Shown piece by piece: positions 24,614 to 36,200 of a stretch of 64,000 nt of DNA. Within the stretch, counting starts at the first letter, position 1, and each line of letters opens with the position of its first letter. This stretch comes from Albula goreensis. Lineage: Eukaryota > Chordata > Actinopteri > Albuliformes > Albulidae. Made by a program: the position numbers and the translations under genes. The notes under the pieces are model-generated. The model made no database searches. It had not been told where the DNA came from and saw only the letters and a program-made list of their open reading frames with translations. The stretch lies in the NCBI GenBank assembly GCA_022829145.1, contig CM040760.1, positions 25,519,602 through 25,583,601 of the forward strand. The letters are read 5' to 3'.

Positions 24614-26966
24614 ATGCGTTAAGGAGAGACTCTATGCTAGAGGAGCAGAACTCCTCATTGATAGTGCAGTGTAATGGCGAGGGAGCTGGGATTGTGAGGA
24701 GGGCACTGTTGGTCCGTTGAGCAACGTATTTCACCTGAATTGCTTCAGTAAAGTTCTGGTTGTATGAGGGGATACCATGAGAAAGCGAAACCTGTAGACG
24801 TGCAAAATGCCAATAATTAGGGTCTCATCACAAAGTTGCTGATACATAAGCAGACAGCGTGTGGGTTTGGATGGGTGGCTTTGCTAACTCCTGGTGGGGC
24901 TTGCATTAAAATGCTTAATTTAAGAGTTTGTGCTTCTTTTTGCATTGCATTAGCCTGGTGCTGACTGAAAACAAACTACAGAACCCATAATGCACTCTGG
25001 CCCTGGAGGACCGGAGTTTTGCACCACTCAGCTGGGGGACGTAGGTCTGGTCAGACAGCAGCAGATCATTGGGAAAATCCTCCGTTGTTGCATCTGCCAA
25101 AAACTCAGTGCTGATTAACATGTGGCCTATTCCACATGTTTAATGTACAAGCGCATTCTTTCCATTTTCCGTTTATGCATTCTGACGTTGTCCAGATATG
25201 TGAGTGCCTGCATCGCTCTTCTCCAAACATCATTCCTGAAACTGTGACCATGCATTCGTGATGGGATCTCTGGGTGTCTGGGCTTTGTATATTTCATGTG
25301 TCGTAAAGAAAAATTAACAGACACACTTTGGGGGGAAAAGACAAAAGCGCAACGGGACTGCAGGATTTAATTTGTTTTTATTGTGTGGATAGACTAGAGA
25401 CAAACAACATGTACACAACTGATTGTGATCCGATGCAAGAGGTGAAAAGATGTCACAAGGTAGACAGAACACAAGCCCTAATGCAGGTCTCAGTGTCTAA
25501 ATGACATGTCATACTATCCTCTACCACATGGGGGTGCCAACTCCCTCACCCTGGGTGACCCTCTTGTTTGATGGCATTCATTCTAACCATTGTTTGCATT
25601 AATTTTGTTGAAAATATGTTTCACTTCGACAACTACAAAGACTCACGTTCATGAAATTCGAATTCAGTGCAGTTTTGTCTCAGCATTTTATTTGTCTTCG
25701 AGCTCTTTTGTTTAATTTCTTCATGAAAAGTATAAATCATTCCTAATGAGTCATCAACATTAATTAATTAAGAAAACAATGATCAGCTCAGAGTCCAGAC
25801 TCCAGCACACACTGGGGTCCCCTAGAACCAGGGCGTGGAACCCCAACTCTATGACCGAGCTGAACACTGTAGACCAGAGCTTTTCACCAGGGTCATGTGA
25901 ATATAACATCATACATTATCCAGAGTATAGAATAATATAAGTGACACACATGTGCCAAGCACTACTGTACTGCTTATTATTATTTATTTTTAAGCTTCAC
26001 TGGACAAAGTGTTCCAATACGCGCAGACATTTAAGGGTTTCAATTAGGAGTGTTTCAGGACACATCCAGACTGAATTTATGCCGAATGTGAACATTGTGG
26101 AATGGGAAAGTCCGACTTCCCAAAATCCCTGTGTTACCTTGCTTCTCACCTTGGACATTGGAATGCCTACGAAGTCTAAATCGACACAACCACCACAAAT
26201 AACAAAATTTTGCATATCAACAAAAAGGTACAAATTACAAAAATGCTTCTATATACTGTTTAGCATGTCAAAAACATGACCAGTTATATCTTTGTGGGCA
26301 GTTCTGATATCCTGCCATCCAGCGGAAGGATTTAGGAACTGTTACATCTATGGGTTATTTACCTTAAGCATACGGACAATACACACATATGTGCATTTAT
26401 GAGACTAGGTTCAACAAAAACCAACTTTGGTCTCTTTGATGGCATATACCAAAGACAATTCAATGCATTAATTGACAGGATGATACTGAAATATGAGGGG
26501 GACAGAATTCATGAGCATGAATAAAAATGCACCACGGTGACTTTATGCACTGAGGTATAGCGTAAACAGTTAGGCATAAATGCCAGCAGGTAAGGTGAGA
26601 ATCCCTGCAGTACGGAATGTTAACAGGCAAGAAGGGTAGATTTCTAGCTGAACGGAAATGTAAAAAGCGGGAAAATTTGAACTGTTTAATTCGTTCAATC
26701 CTAGTAGTCATCATGCTGTGATGCACATTCTTGTGTACATTACAAATGTGACAAAGCTATTCTGTGTGCAGAGTTACTGAGTAAATAGCTGGAAAATGTC
26801 TTTTCTTGCAACATCACTGCTTTCTGCTTCCATATTTTTTTGTTGATTTTTTTTTTTTTTCAACAAAACCAGGAGGTAAAACTGAGTGGAGGGGGGGGGG
26901 GACTTTAAGGGGAAAAACAAAAGCAGCACATGGCTGCTGTTCAGCAGCCTCAGGGTTGGCCAGCCC
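24614..26966. other. Intergenic region
   Basis: Holds the 3' UTR of GBP gene 2 (an ATTAAA near 24905 is a candidate poly(A) signal) and a degraded SINE-like stretch (about 24665-24770). The distal part may include the 3' UTR of the Ly6-like gene on the opposite strand. I see no supported coding exon. Confidence 0.4.
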
Positions 26967-29900
26967 CTAGCCGAAGTGGGTGCGGTCTTCATGCAATGAG
27001 CTGAAACACCAGCAGGGGAAGCACCAACAGAGGCAGCAGATTGCCGTGGCGCCATTCCTGGCTCCGTTGCAGAGGTTGCCTTCGCAGCAGAACACCTGTC
27101 CCGTCATAACTGGGCCCAGCAGGTTCAAGGCCTTCTCCCCCTGCTTGCACATACTCTTGCTGGCACAACCTTTGCTCCACATGACGTTCCCAGCAACTAT
27201 ATCTGCACAGAGAGCAAACACGCGACAAATCATTACACTGCACTGCGGGAGATTAGCATGCTACTAGCAAAAGTAACTCACACCGATTGTATTTTCACAC
27301 ACTATGCATTTATAGTCACAAAAACATATATTTTTATTTAGATTATTTGTTGGGATTTTTCCACTTTATTTGACAGTTACAGTGGAGAGACAGACAGGAA
27401 ATGCAGGGGGGGAGAGAGGGGAGGACATGCAGCAAAGGGCCCAGGCTGGATTCAAACCCAGGGTGTATGCTGTAAGGCCTTGGCCTTACGTAGCATGTGC
27501 GCTACTGGTTGAGCTACCGGGATGCGCCACGAAAGCTTATTTTAAAGATTGCTGTTTTCCAGTGGCTTTGTGTGGATGATCTGGTCTCAATATGGTATCT
27601 TATTGTTAGACCTATTGATGGGTCTGCAAGTGACCACTGCAGGAGAGGGACACATTTACTCTGTGTTTGAGGCCCAGCCAAGCCATTATTGGCAGTGGCC
27701 AGAGGCAGGAGTCAGCTCAGCCTTGCCATGAACATACAGGGGCTGAGCTGGGGGTGCAGTCTCGTCGCTCTCTAGCGGCCTCTCCTGGACAGGAGGGTAA
27801 CTGCAAGCACACGAGCCGAGTGCACTTGCTGACTTTGTGCTCCACCAATGGCATCGGCAGAGTGTCATTAGTGACACATCCGCGGTGTGGAAGGCGGTGA
27901 GGGCCAGTCGTTATCCGGATTGGATGCGGAGGAATAATCAGCTTCCCTCTCCTCACCCAATGGGATAAGGGGGCTACAGTGGCGCAACAGTTGAGCTCAG
28001 GGTGAGAAAAAGGCGGGAAAACATAGCTCGCTCACCCACAACCTTGATGCACCTGTCCTCCGCCCCACGGCAGTCCACCGTTTTCTTGCACTCCGACGGT
28101 GCGGCGATGCAGCCAAAGCACTTGACATGGTTAAGCTCCGCCTCCCCGCTGACTTCAACTATCAGGAGAGAAGATCACCAATGACCCTTTTCAACTTGAC
28201 AATTACAGGAAAATTCCAGCAATGCAGCCCTTTTCCCTGCTTAGCGAGAGTAGAGCAGCTCACTCATACTCATTTAATCCCTACTCAAGCCTTACAGTGA
28301 AGTATCCTAGTGTCCTAATGTTTATATATTGCAGTGTTTTTCCTTTGCATCACATTCACTATATACACCCGGCCTGATTAAGTACAATACTTACTGCAGA
28401 TGGGATTCTCCCAAGAATAACTGCATAATTAATTATTGATAGTTTATGACACAGAATCCAAAACATGGATTGGCCTACCTTCGTCCTTGTCGCATGCAGT
28501 TGTTATCTTCCAGTTTGCATATTTGAAGTTAAATGAAAATTCTGACCCGCAAAGAGCAGAATCAATACATTTTCTGCCAACTTTCTTGGTAACTTGCTTC
28601 TTTTTGTTTACATCTGTTGGAAGTTAAAATATATATATATAACATGTAAACCCAAACACATTTTCTTGTAAAAAGAAATATTTCAACAAACAATTAACCT
28701 TTTATTTTTGAACCCCACTCCCAGCGATGGCTGTGTTTACATGCACAACATTACATTGCATTACTGTCATTTAGCTGACGCTTTTATCCAGAGCGACTTA
28801 CAGTTGATTAGGCTAACCAAGGGCCAATCCCCCCTGGGAGCAATGGGGGGGTTAAGGGCCTTGCTCAAGGGCCCAACAGCAAGGATGATTTTGATGTGAC
28901 TGGACTGGGGCTTGAACCACCAAGCTCTGGGGTCCCAGTCGTTTTACCTTAGCCACTAGACTACCAGCTGCCTAAGTATGCTTATGAGTTATGAAGTGAC
29001 TCAAATATACACCCTAGTCCATTTGGAATACTCAAAATAAGCCCTTAATATCTGATAAACTACGTAAGGCACGCTGGATTTGCCTACATTATTTGGAATG
29101 TGGACAATGGTAAACACATTGTTTTGTGTCCACTGTAAACTGCGATTTGCGTATGCTCTGCCTGAGTAGGCATTAGCTCAGAACTTCGTAACCGCTGGAC
29201 CTTTACAAAAATGTTCTGAATAAATTGATAAATACGAGACACAAGAAGCGTGACACGAGAAGTGCTTGTAGATAGCATATTGTTTAACTTCTCAATGAGC
29301 CCGTTCGCAATACGGACCATACTCATGATAGCAACGCGTATGCTGTAGTCAATCCGCCTCCAATTGGCACGCACCTTCGGTCAGAACATATGCGGCCGAT
29401 GCGCACTCTTGCCCTTCGCTGCATGTCGTTTCACTCCCGATGCAGCCACGCCAGTCTTGTGCAGTGCAAATACTGCAATTCATTATGTCCTCTGAAAAAG
29501 AAGAGAATGATGAACAAAAACCGAAATGGATCAAAGTGGAGGAATAAAAACACAACAGACTGGGTTTACACGAACTTGCTTAGTCTCTTTTAGGGCATAT
29601 ACTATTCAATCAAAACAAACTTTATGAGTGTACGTCATTCTACTTTAAAATGAAAAGAACCCATGCTAAAGGGCATATTTGCTTCCCTCCACTAAAATAT
29701 TACAGACTCAAAGAAACAGTGAGTTGCAATGTAATGTCTCTCTGCTGAAAGAAAACCAGCATAGGCCAGGTTGAAATGGTTGGCGGTTTCAGCGGGCCTT
29801 AGCTGGTGTTAGGCTGGTTTAGTTGGTTGGCCAGGCTGAACAAGCTGGTCTTGCTGGTTAAGAAAATGAATGAATATACGAATAATTCTTAGAGGACACA

Positions 29901-30265
29901 GGCTGCATGTGCAGAGGAAAAATAAGACTCAGGCACAAGTCATACATGAGGTCGCAGTAAACAATGCCATCTGTGGGTCAAAACTGTGAGTATGCAGAAA
30001 TTAGGATGGAAGGACAACCATATGCAAACTGTATTTTCACTGTGCACTGACTGGGCAAGGTTCGCTAGCCTAGTATTGTTTCACTAGCTTAGCTCCCAGC
30101 ATTCTAGTTATTGCGGTTGCCTGCTGGCATTGTGTTTTCAAATGGGTTTGGAGTGCCAAGAAAGATTGCTGTCATGCCATATGCTGCTGTGTGTGAACGT
30201 ATATTTAACTAGTATTTTGCTTGTTAATTATATATATAATAATGTGGGTGCACTTTAGTCTTAAC

Positions 30266-30340
<75 letters not shown>

Positions 30341-31059
30341 GTGCCTGTGTGTGTACATTTTATGGTGTCATTGTGTTTAACTTATTTTTGGTAGTACTGT
30401 TAGCAAGTGCGTGTTCATTTCTATTCCTATATTTGGTGATTTTTGCCTGTATTCCATTTTCTGTGTATTTGTATTTTGTTGTGTAGCGCGGTCACGGTCT
30501 GTATAAACTTGCAGCTGTCGAACCAAGCCCTAGTCTATTTCCGTTGTACAAGGTTGCTTACTGACACCGGCTGCTGTAACCACCCTTTTCCGGGCAACTT
30601 TTAAAATGAATGTTGAGCTCGTTCCTGCAATAAAATGGAAGCTAGCCTTGTAGGTCGTTGTTCATTTGGAAAATGATACGTGTCCGATTTGATTAGAACA
30701 TTGCAAATTATAGGGATCCAAAACCTACCTTAAGGTTAAACGAAAAGGTCGAACATTTGATGACTTATTCGCAATTCATTAAACAGTGTATAGTATCCTA
30801 ATGTACAACTATAAAAAAAAACTTAAAAATCAGAACAAATAAAATTGGGTTCCATGAGCTGCTTGGACCGCTAATTGCCTCCATTCGACTTCATCCCATC
30901 ACGCTGTATACATCGCCATTGTTGTTGCAACAAGCAGCTTTTTTTAAGTGAGCTCACTGGAACAAAGTTTCGGTAGCCCTTAACTAACTTTGTGAGAAAT
31001 CAAAATCTCTTACCAGTCGTGACTGCCACATGAAGGGCGAGTAGCATCACCAAAAACAT
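26967..31059 (-). CDS. Two-domain Ly6/uPAR (three-finger) protein
   Basis: Cysteine-rich secreted or surface protein of the Ly6/uPAR superfamily, closest in layout to fish proteins annotated as uPAR-like or phospholipase A2 inhibitor gamma-like. Exons (minus, 5' to 3'): 31059-31014, 29491-29375, 28613-28479, 28158-28036, 27202-26967. They sum to 657 nt (218 aa) and all introns are phase 1, as usual for this family. Exon 1 encodes a signal peptide (MFLVMLLALHVAVTTG). Domain 1 (exons 2-3) starts with CSICTAQDWRGC but ends ITTACDKDE and lacks the usual CC..D.CN close. Domain 2 (exons 4-5) starts VKCFGCIAAPSEC and closes correctly with FCCEGNLCN. After it comes a short cysteine- and tryptophan-rich segment (AICCLCWCFPCWCF) and a polar end, unlike a standard GPI signal. 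The ligand is not predictable. Confidence 0.85.
27340..27532 (-). mobile_element. tRNA-derived SINE, second family
   Basis: Minus-strand copy: its plus-strand view ends GTGCGCTACTGGTTGAGCTA followed by CCGGGATGCGCC (tRNA head) and carries GGATTCAAACCCAGG (B box). A plus-strand copy with the same body (CATGTCCTCTCC, CTGCATTTCCTGTC) and an A-rich tail is at 40617-40812. Intronic in the Ly6-like gene. Confidence 0.75.
28748..28974 (-). mobile_element. tRNA-derived SINE copy
   Basis: Reverse-oriented full-length-looking copy of the family at 7722 and 40278, with tail CATTTAGCTGACGCTTTTAT, body GGGCCTTGCTCAAGGGCCCA and tRNA-like head at the right end (CTTAGCCACTAGACTACC). It lies in an intron of the Ly6-like gene. 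Confidence 0.8.
30269..30350. repeat. (GT)n microsatellite
   Basis: About 75 bp of almost pure GT dinucleotides with a few C interruptions at the right end, in the first intron of the Ly6-like gene. Confidence 0.95.
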
Positions 31060-32826
31060 GATGTTCCAAACGGGCGATTGCTTGATTACCAATCTTGGAG
31101 ACAGTGAGCCTCTTACTTATGAGCTGCTCGACCGCAAAATGACGGCGTTTTCCTTAGTGACTGCCCATTTCCTGGCAACGCCTGTTGATCATCATACCAA
31201 GGTCTCACTGTTATGATACAGCCAGTGATAAGAGAAATATCCAGTAAATGTAGCAAGCATGTGAAAGCAACGAAAAAGTGGATGGCAGAATAGAATGTAT
31301 GCACTGTTGCGCATGTAACTAAGGAGGATGTGTGGAAATATCCCATGCGTTAGAACACATGTTGCACATAATTTTAACCACAATTCCCTTTAACCGTCAT
31401 CTGGATTACGGCGTGAATGCTTTCAAATATAATTGGTTACATTTGTTTATTTAACATGTTTGGTAAACAAGTTCTCACCTTCTTGGCATGATAGGGTTAT
31501 GGGGTGGTGTGGCTGCTTAGCTTCAGCAGCGTGACAAGAGAAGGGTACAAATGTACAAAAACAATGTAAAAAACGAATATTCTTGACTCAGAATAGATAT
31601 GGTGTTATATTTTATTCCGACAGAACATTTGCATCCTATACAAATTGTGTGCACCTGCACCATTTGATTTATTTGATCTTTCATGAACACACCGAGACTT
31701 TCTTCACTTCCTCTTTACAGGAGAGAGGTGGCCAACAGCAGACATTAAAAACATGACGTTTCATTTATTACATTAAACATGAAAATAAACAACAGCATGT
31801 TATCAATCAGCCCATGCTGTCTACAGTCACACTAATCCAGAGCAGAATTTTGAAGCACAGAGTTTTGAAGAAAGTGAAGGGCACTGGTGCATCCAGCTGA
31901 AGTGAACTTTGTTGGAAAACGGCTGGAAAATAGTCTCACAGAGGCCAGATTCCTGTTTCTGTCACATCACTGTGCTGTTTAAGACCAACAGCTACATGTT
32001 TCCGTAAATATCACCACCATCCTGCAGAATCGTTTAAATACAAAAACAAAAGAGCAAAAAGATGAGTAGCAGAAGTAAATCATCGTTCTCATTTCTTGCT
32101 AAATACCTGAATGTGCAAAGAAATGCCCTTAAAAGGGCAAAACCAGCTTCAAACATCACAAACACACCTGTACCCATCACACACACCACATCATACACAC
32201 TGTGAAACACACCCCAACACACACTCCACATCATACACACTGTGAAACACACATCACACACACCCCTCATCACAAGCCTAGCTAGTGCTGCATAGTTAAT
32301 TGTAATTTGCAGTTTTTGTTTTTGCAGTTAATTGAGAGAGACTGCATTCACTGCATTGCATTGAATGCACAATATTTAGCAAAGACACTGCCTCAAATCA
32401 AGCATTAATAGCTGCTGTATTCATTACACACTCACTGTGAAGACTACTGAATATATGAAAAACTGCTGTCAATTCTGTGACATTCTTTCATTGATTTATA
32501 GGTGCTCAAAAGTCAATGAGAAACATTTGGGGATTATCTTGTTTTTTTTGTACACAATTTTCATTAAAATGTATCGAAACCTTGAGTCTCTGGTTCATGT
32601 TGCCGATATTATAAATAATTGCAAGCAAACTGTAAGCAAAGGGATGGCTGTTAGCATTTTTTTTCTGTCACGCTGCCTCGCCATTGGCGCTTTGAAGTCC
32701 ACACAGCTCTGTAAGACCCATAGCTATTGGCCACTCACATCATTTCTGCACTTTGCCGGATATGGAGGACGCAGGTTGCTAGAGAAGGAAAAAAAACAGG
32801 CTAAAGTTCTTCTCCAGTACACACAC
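31060..32826. other. Intergenic region
   Basis: No supported gene. A frame of about 150 codons on the plus strand (32437-32895) has no recognisable motif and biased, repeat-like composition. Positions 32150-32270 contain short CACACACC/CATCATACACAC repeats. Confidence 0.4.
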
Positions 32827-32832
32827 TTTATT
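32827..32832 (-). terminator. Candidate polyadenylation signal of Siglec-like gene B
   Basis: AATAAA on the minus strand about 430 nt past the inferred stop at 33262. It is the first good hexamer I noticed; usage is unproven. Confidence 0.3.
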
Positions 32833-33261
32833 GTCTCTTTAATCTGTTATACTTTTTACAGCTCAGTTCTGATTGATGTCATAAAAGCTGATTAAGATCA
32901 TGATTAAACTGCAGAGACAATACCAAGATATAACATTTACTTAGCAGAAACACTGATCTGGGTTTTACATCAATATCTGAGTAACATAAAAATGTCATTA
33001 AAACACATCTCACTTCTGTTGGCATAAGGAAACACTTCCAGTCAGGGAGTGGCTAGCTCTCCATTTGATAAGCTTGCAGAGAGGAACTTTTCAGGATGTT
33101 CCGCAGAATTCATTTTCAGACCACATTTGATGCTTTTCAAACAAATGCATTTTGATGTGGTAAGTTGTACATCAGAGAGATATTTGATCTTGGGCTTGGA
33201 GTCCGAGGAGGAAAGTGTTACGCCTCACTATTTTGGGTGAGGTGTATCGCCCCCCAGACCT

Positions 33262-36200
33262 CTAGAAGAGAAGGTGAAGTACAGAAGAAAGGGCAGTGGA
33301 CATAAAGGTGGAGATGGGGAGGGATGCTGAAGCTGAGAGCATGATGGGACAGAAAGTACGTGCCAAGTTAATACCCGCATAGAAAACCGGATCAGACAGA
33401 TTGGGGTATGTGAGTGAGGGGTTGTCTGAAAATACTTCCCCCAAACTTCTGTTTTAACAAACTCCAATTAGTGAAGTATTATGGTTCAGGAGCAGGCCAT
33501 ATTATTCAAAGGTTGCAGGTTCAATTTTCAGGCATGGCACAGCCATTGTGCCCTTACCTGAACGGCTTTAGTCAATATTCAGATATATAAATGTACAGAG
33601 AAATAAAAGATTTAAACTGCGCTGTTTGCTTGGAGTGAAGGTGTCAGCTTAAATGCCACCTGGTTCTTACACAGTGATGACATTTTTTTTCACGTTGGGT
33701 ATGCTTTAAACACATGTTAATGATTTTAAAGAGTACAAACTACAAGTAACAGAACAAATGCGTAAGCCATATGATATTAAAATCATATTTAAAAACCAGG
33801 AAAACTTACATTTTAGGAGGTGGGAGGCAGGGTTTTGAGACGCCATGGCTGTTGCTTGATAAGTTCTCATTATTAGCCCTGTGAGAATGAAACGTTTCGG
33901 CATGTAAGCCCGATGGTGAAAGCCATTTCCTCAGAAACAGTGTGAGCGCTGGTTTACACTTCCACAGTTTATTCTGGCTTATTTTTATAGCCAGCAGACC
34001 ACACTGCACAAAGTTTTGATTCAATCTTGTGTCCGTTTGCAGCAAAAAAAAACTGATGACACATTTTCACTAGAGTTTTAACTGCAGCTGCAGTTCATGA
34101 CTGTATCACACCTGTCAGCTGAAATTAATTCCTGGTCTTAGTAAAGAAGAGGCATAGCGCTGGGTGGTATGACTTTAAAATCACATTGTGATTTTTTTTA
34201 GGTAGAATGACAATACAATATATGACATATCTCAATACAGCTTATATAATTCTGTTTAAGGTCTTAACCACATGGAAAGCCACACATTGAAGTCTCAAGC
34301 ATGTATTGCCTGAAATCAAGCTCAGTTTTTTTTTAACCCTCCTATGATGTTCAGGTCAAATCTGACCGATTTACAACTTCATTAGGTCATTAAAATTTTT
34401 TATTTTTTTCCTGATTACCCCACGGCCTGATGATATCCTCCATACTAGATAGTTGAACATATAAAATTTCTGATCACCACATTCTCTGAATTTCCAGTAG
34501 TTTAATCAACTTTGTAGCACCTGTGGTGTTCCCGGTCAAAAGTGACCGGCATAGATAATGCATGGGTAATACTAGATTATTTTCATTTCTTTCCATCCAC
34601 ACCAACAAATAGACACACACACACATACACACACACATATCCATGTGAATCACACATTTCAGATTTAAGAATTAGGTGTCATTTATGGGAACCTGTCTCT
34701 TTTCACGCTTATGTGACCATCCTTCCACAGGTGCCCAATTTTGCTACACTAAATAATTATATATTTCCAAACTAAACAATTAGGTGATTGTTATGGCAAC
34801 CTGTCTCTTTCCCATGCTTTTGTGCCCTATCCCCTCACATAAACCACTTCACAGAATAAACTGTGTATCAGATCTTCTCACAGACACCCTATATAAACCT
34901 TTATTTGTGCCTTGCTCTCATTTTACTCTGTGACCACAATGAGCAGGAAATTTACAGTCAGAGAGGCTCTGGACCTAATTATTGAGCCAGAGGAAGAGAA
35001 GATCAAAGTTGAACCGGAGATAGAGGAGGATGTGTCAGAACGTGAGGACAACGATCCTGATTTTGATCCAGACCTTTATGATACTCACCAGTCAACTGAT
35101 GATGAAGCCCCTGAGGAAGAGGTACGTGGAGAAGAGGTACCTGGAGAAGAGGCCCCTGAGGTGACATTCCAGTCAAAGGATGGCAGCTTGGTCTGGCATT
35201 CTTCCTCCCAGGACAGAGGAGGCAGGACAAGAGTGGAAAATATTCCAAGGATGACACCGGGGCCAACACGTTATGCAATATCTCGTGTGGATGACGTCAA
35301 GTCCAGCTTTCAACTCTTTGTACCAGAGTCCATGGACGAAATTATAGTGGACATGACAAACTTGGAGGGGAGGCGTGTGTTTGGGGATGCGTGGAGAGCA
35401 CTGGACAAGGTAGACCTCCAAGCCTACTTTGGTCTGTTGATTCTATCGGGTGTATATCGATCAAACAAGGAGGCTACCCACAGTCTGTGGGATGCAGAGC
35501 CTGGGAGGCCTATATTCCGGTCAAATATGTCCTTACAACAGTTTCATGTTCTCTCAAGAATTATCCGATTCGATAACAGAGAAACGCGACCTGTCCGCTG
35601 GCAAAATGACAAACTGGCTGCCATCAGGAACATATGGGACAGGTGGGTGGAGCGCCTCCCACTGATGTACAATCCAGGTGCTGAAGTGACAGTCGACCAA
35701 CGCCTGGTCCCTTTCAGAGGCCGCTGCCCCTTCAAGCAGTACATGCCAATCAAACCAGGCAAGTATGGGATGAAAATCTGGGCAGCATGTGATGCCAGGA
35801 ACAGCTATGCCTGGAATATGCAGGTCTACACAGGGAGACCTACTGATGGAAGGCCAGAAAAACCCATGGCATGCGTGTTGTGCTGGACATGACAGTTGGT
35901 CTTAAAAGGCATAATGTTACATGTGACAACTTTTTCACATCATATGGACTTGGTCAGGAGCTGCTGAAACGAAAGCTCACCATGGTGGGGACAGTGAGAA
36001 GAAACAGGCCTGAGCTTCCGCTGGCGTTGGTGTTGACCAGAGGTAGAGAGGCACTCTTGTCTAATTTGCTTTCACTGACACACACATTCTTGTGTCGTAT
36101 GTTCCCACGAAGAATAGAAATGCCATCTGGATGAGCACACTGAACAAAGACAATGCTGTCAGCACCACGGAACACAGAAAGCCCCATATCATCCAGGACT

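Noticed and set aside
32437-32895. 152-codon plus-strand frame
   Set aside because: No motif, no signal of splicing or homology, low-complexity runs, and it overlaps the likely 3' UTR of Siglec-like gene B.
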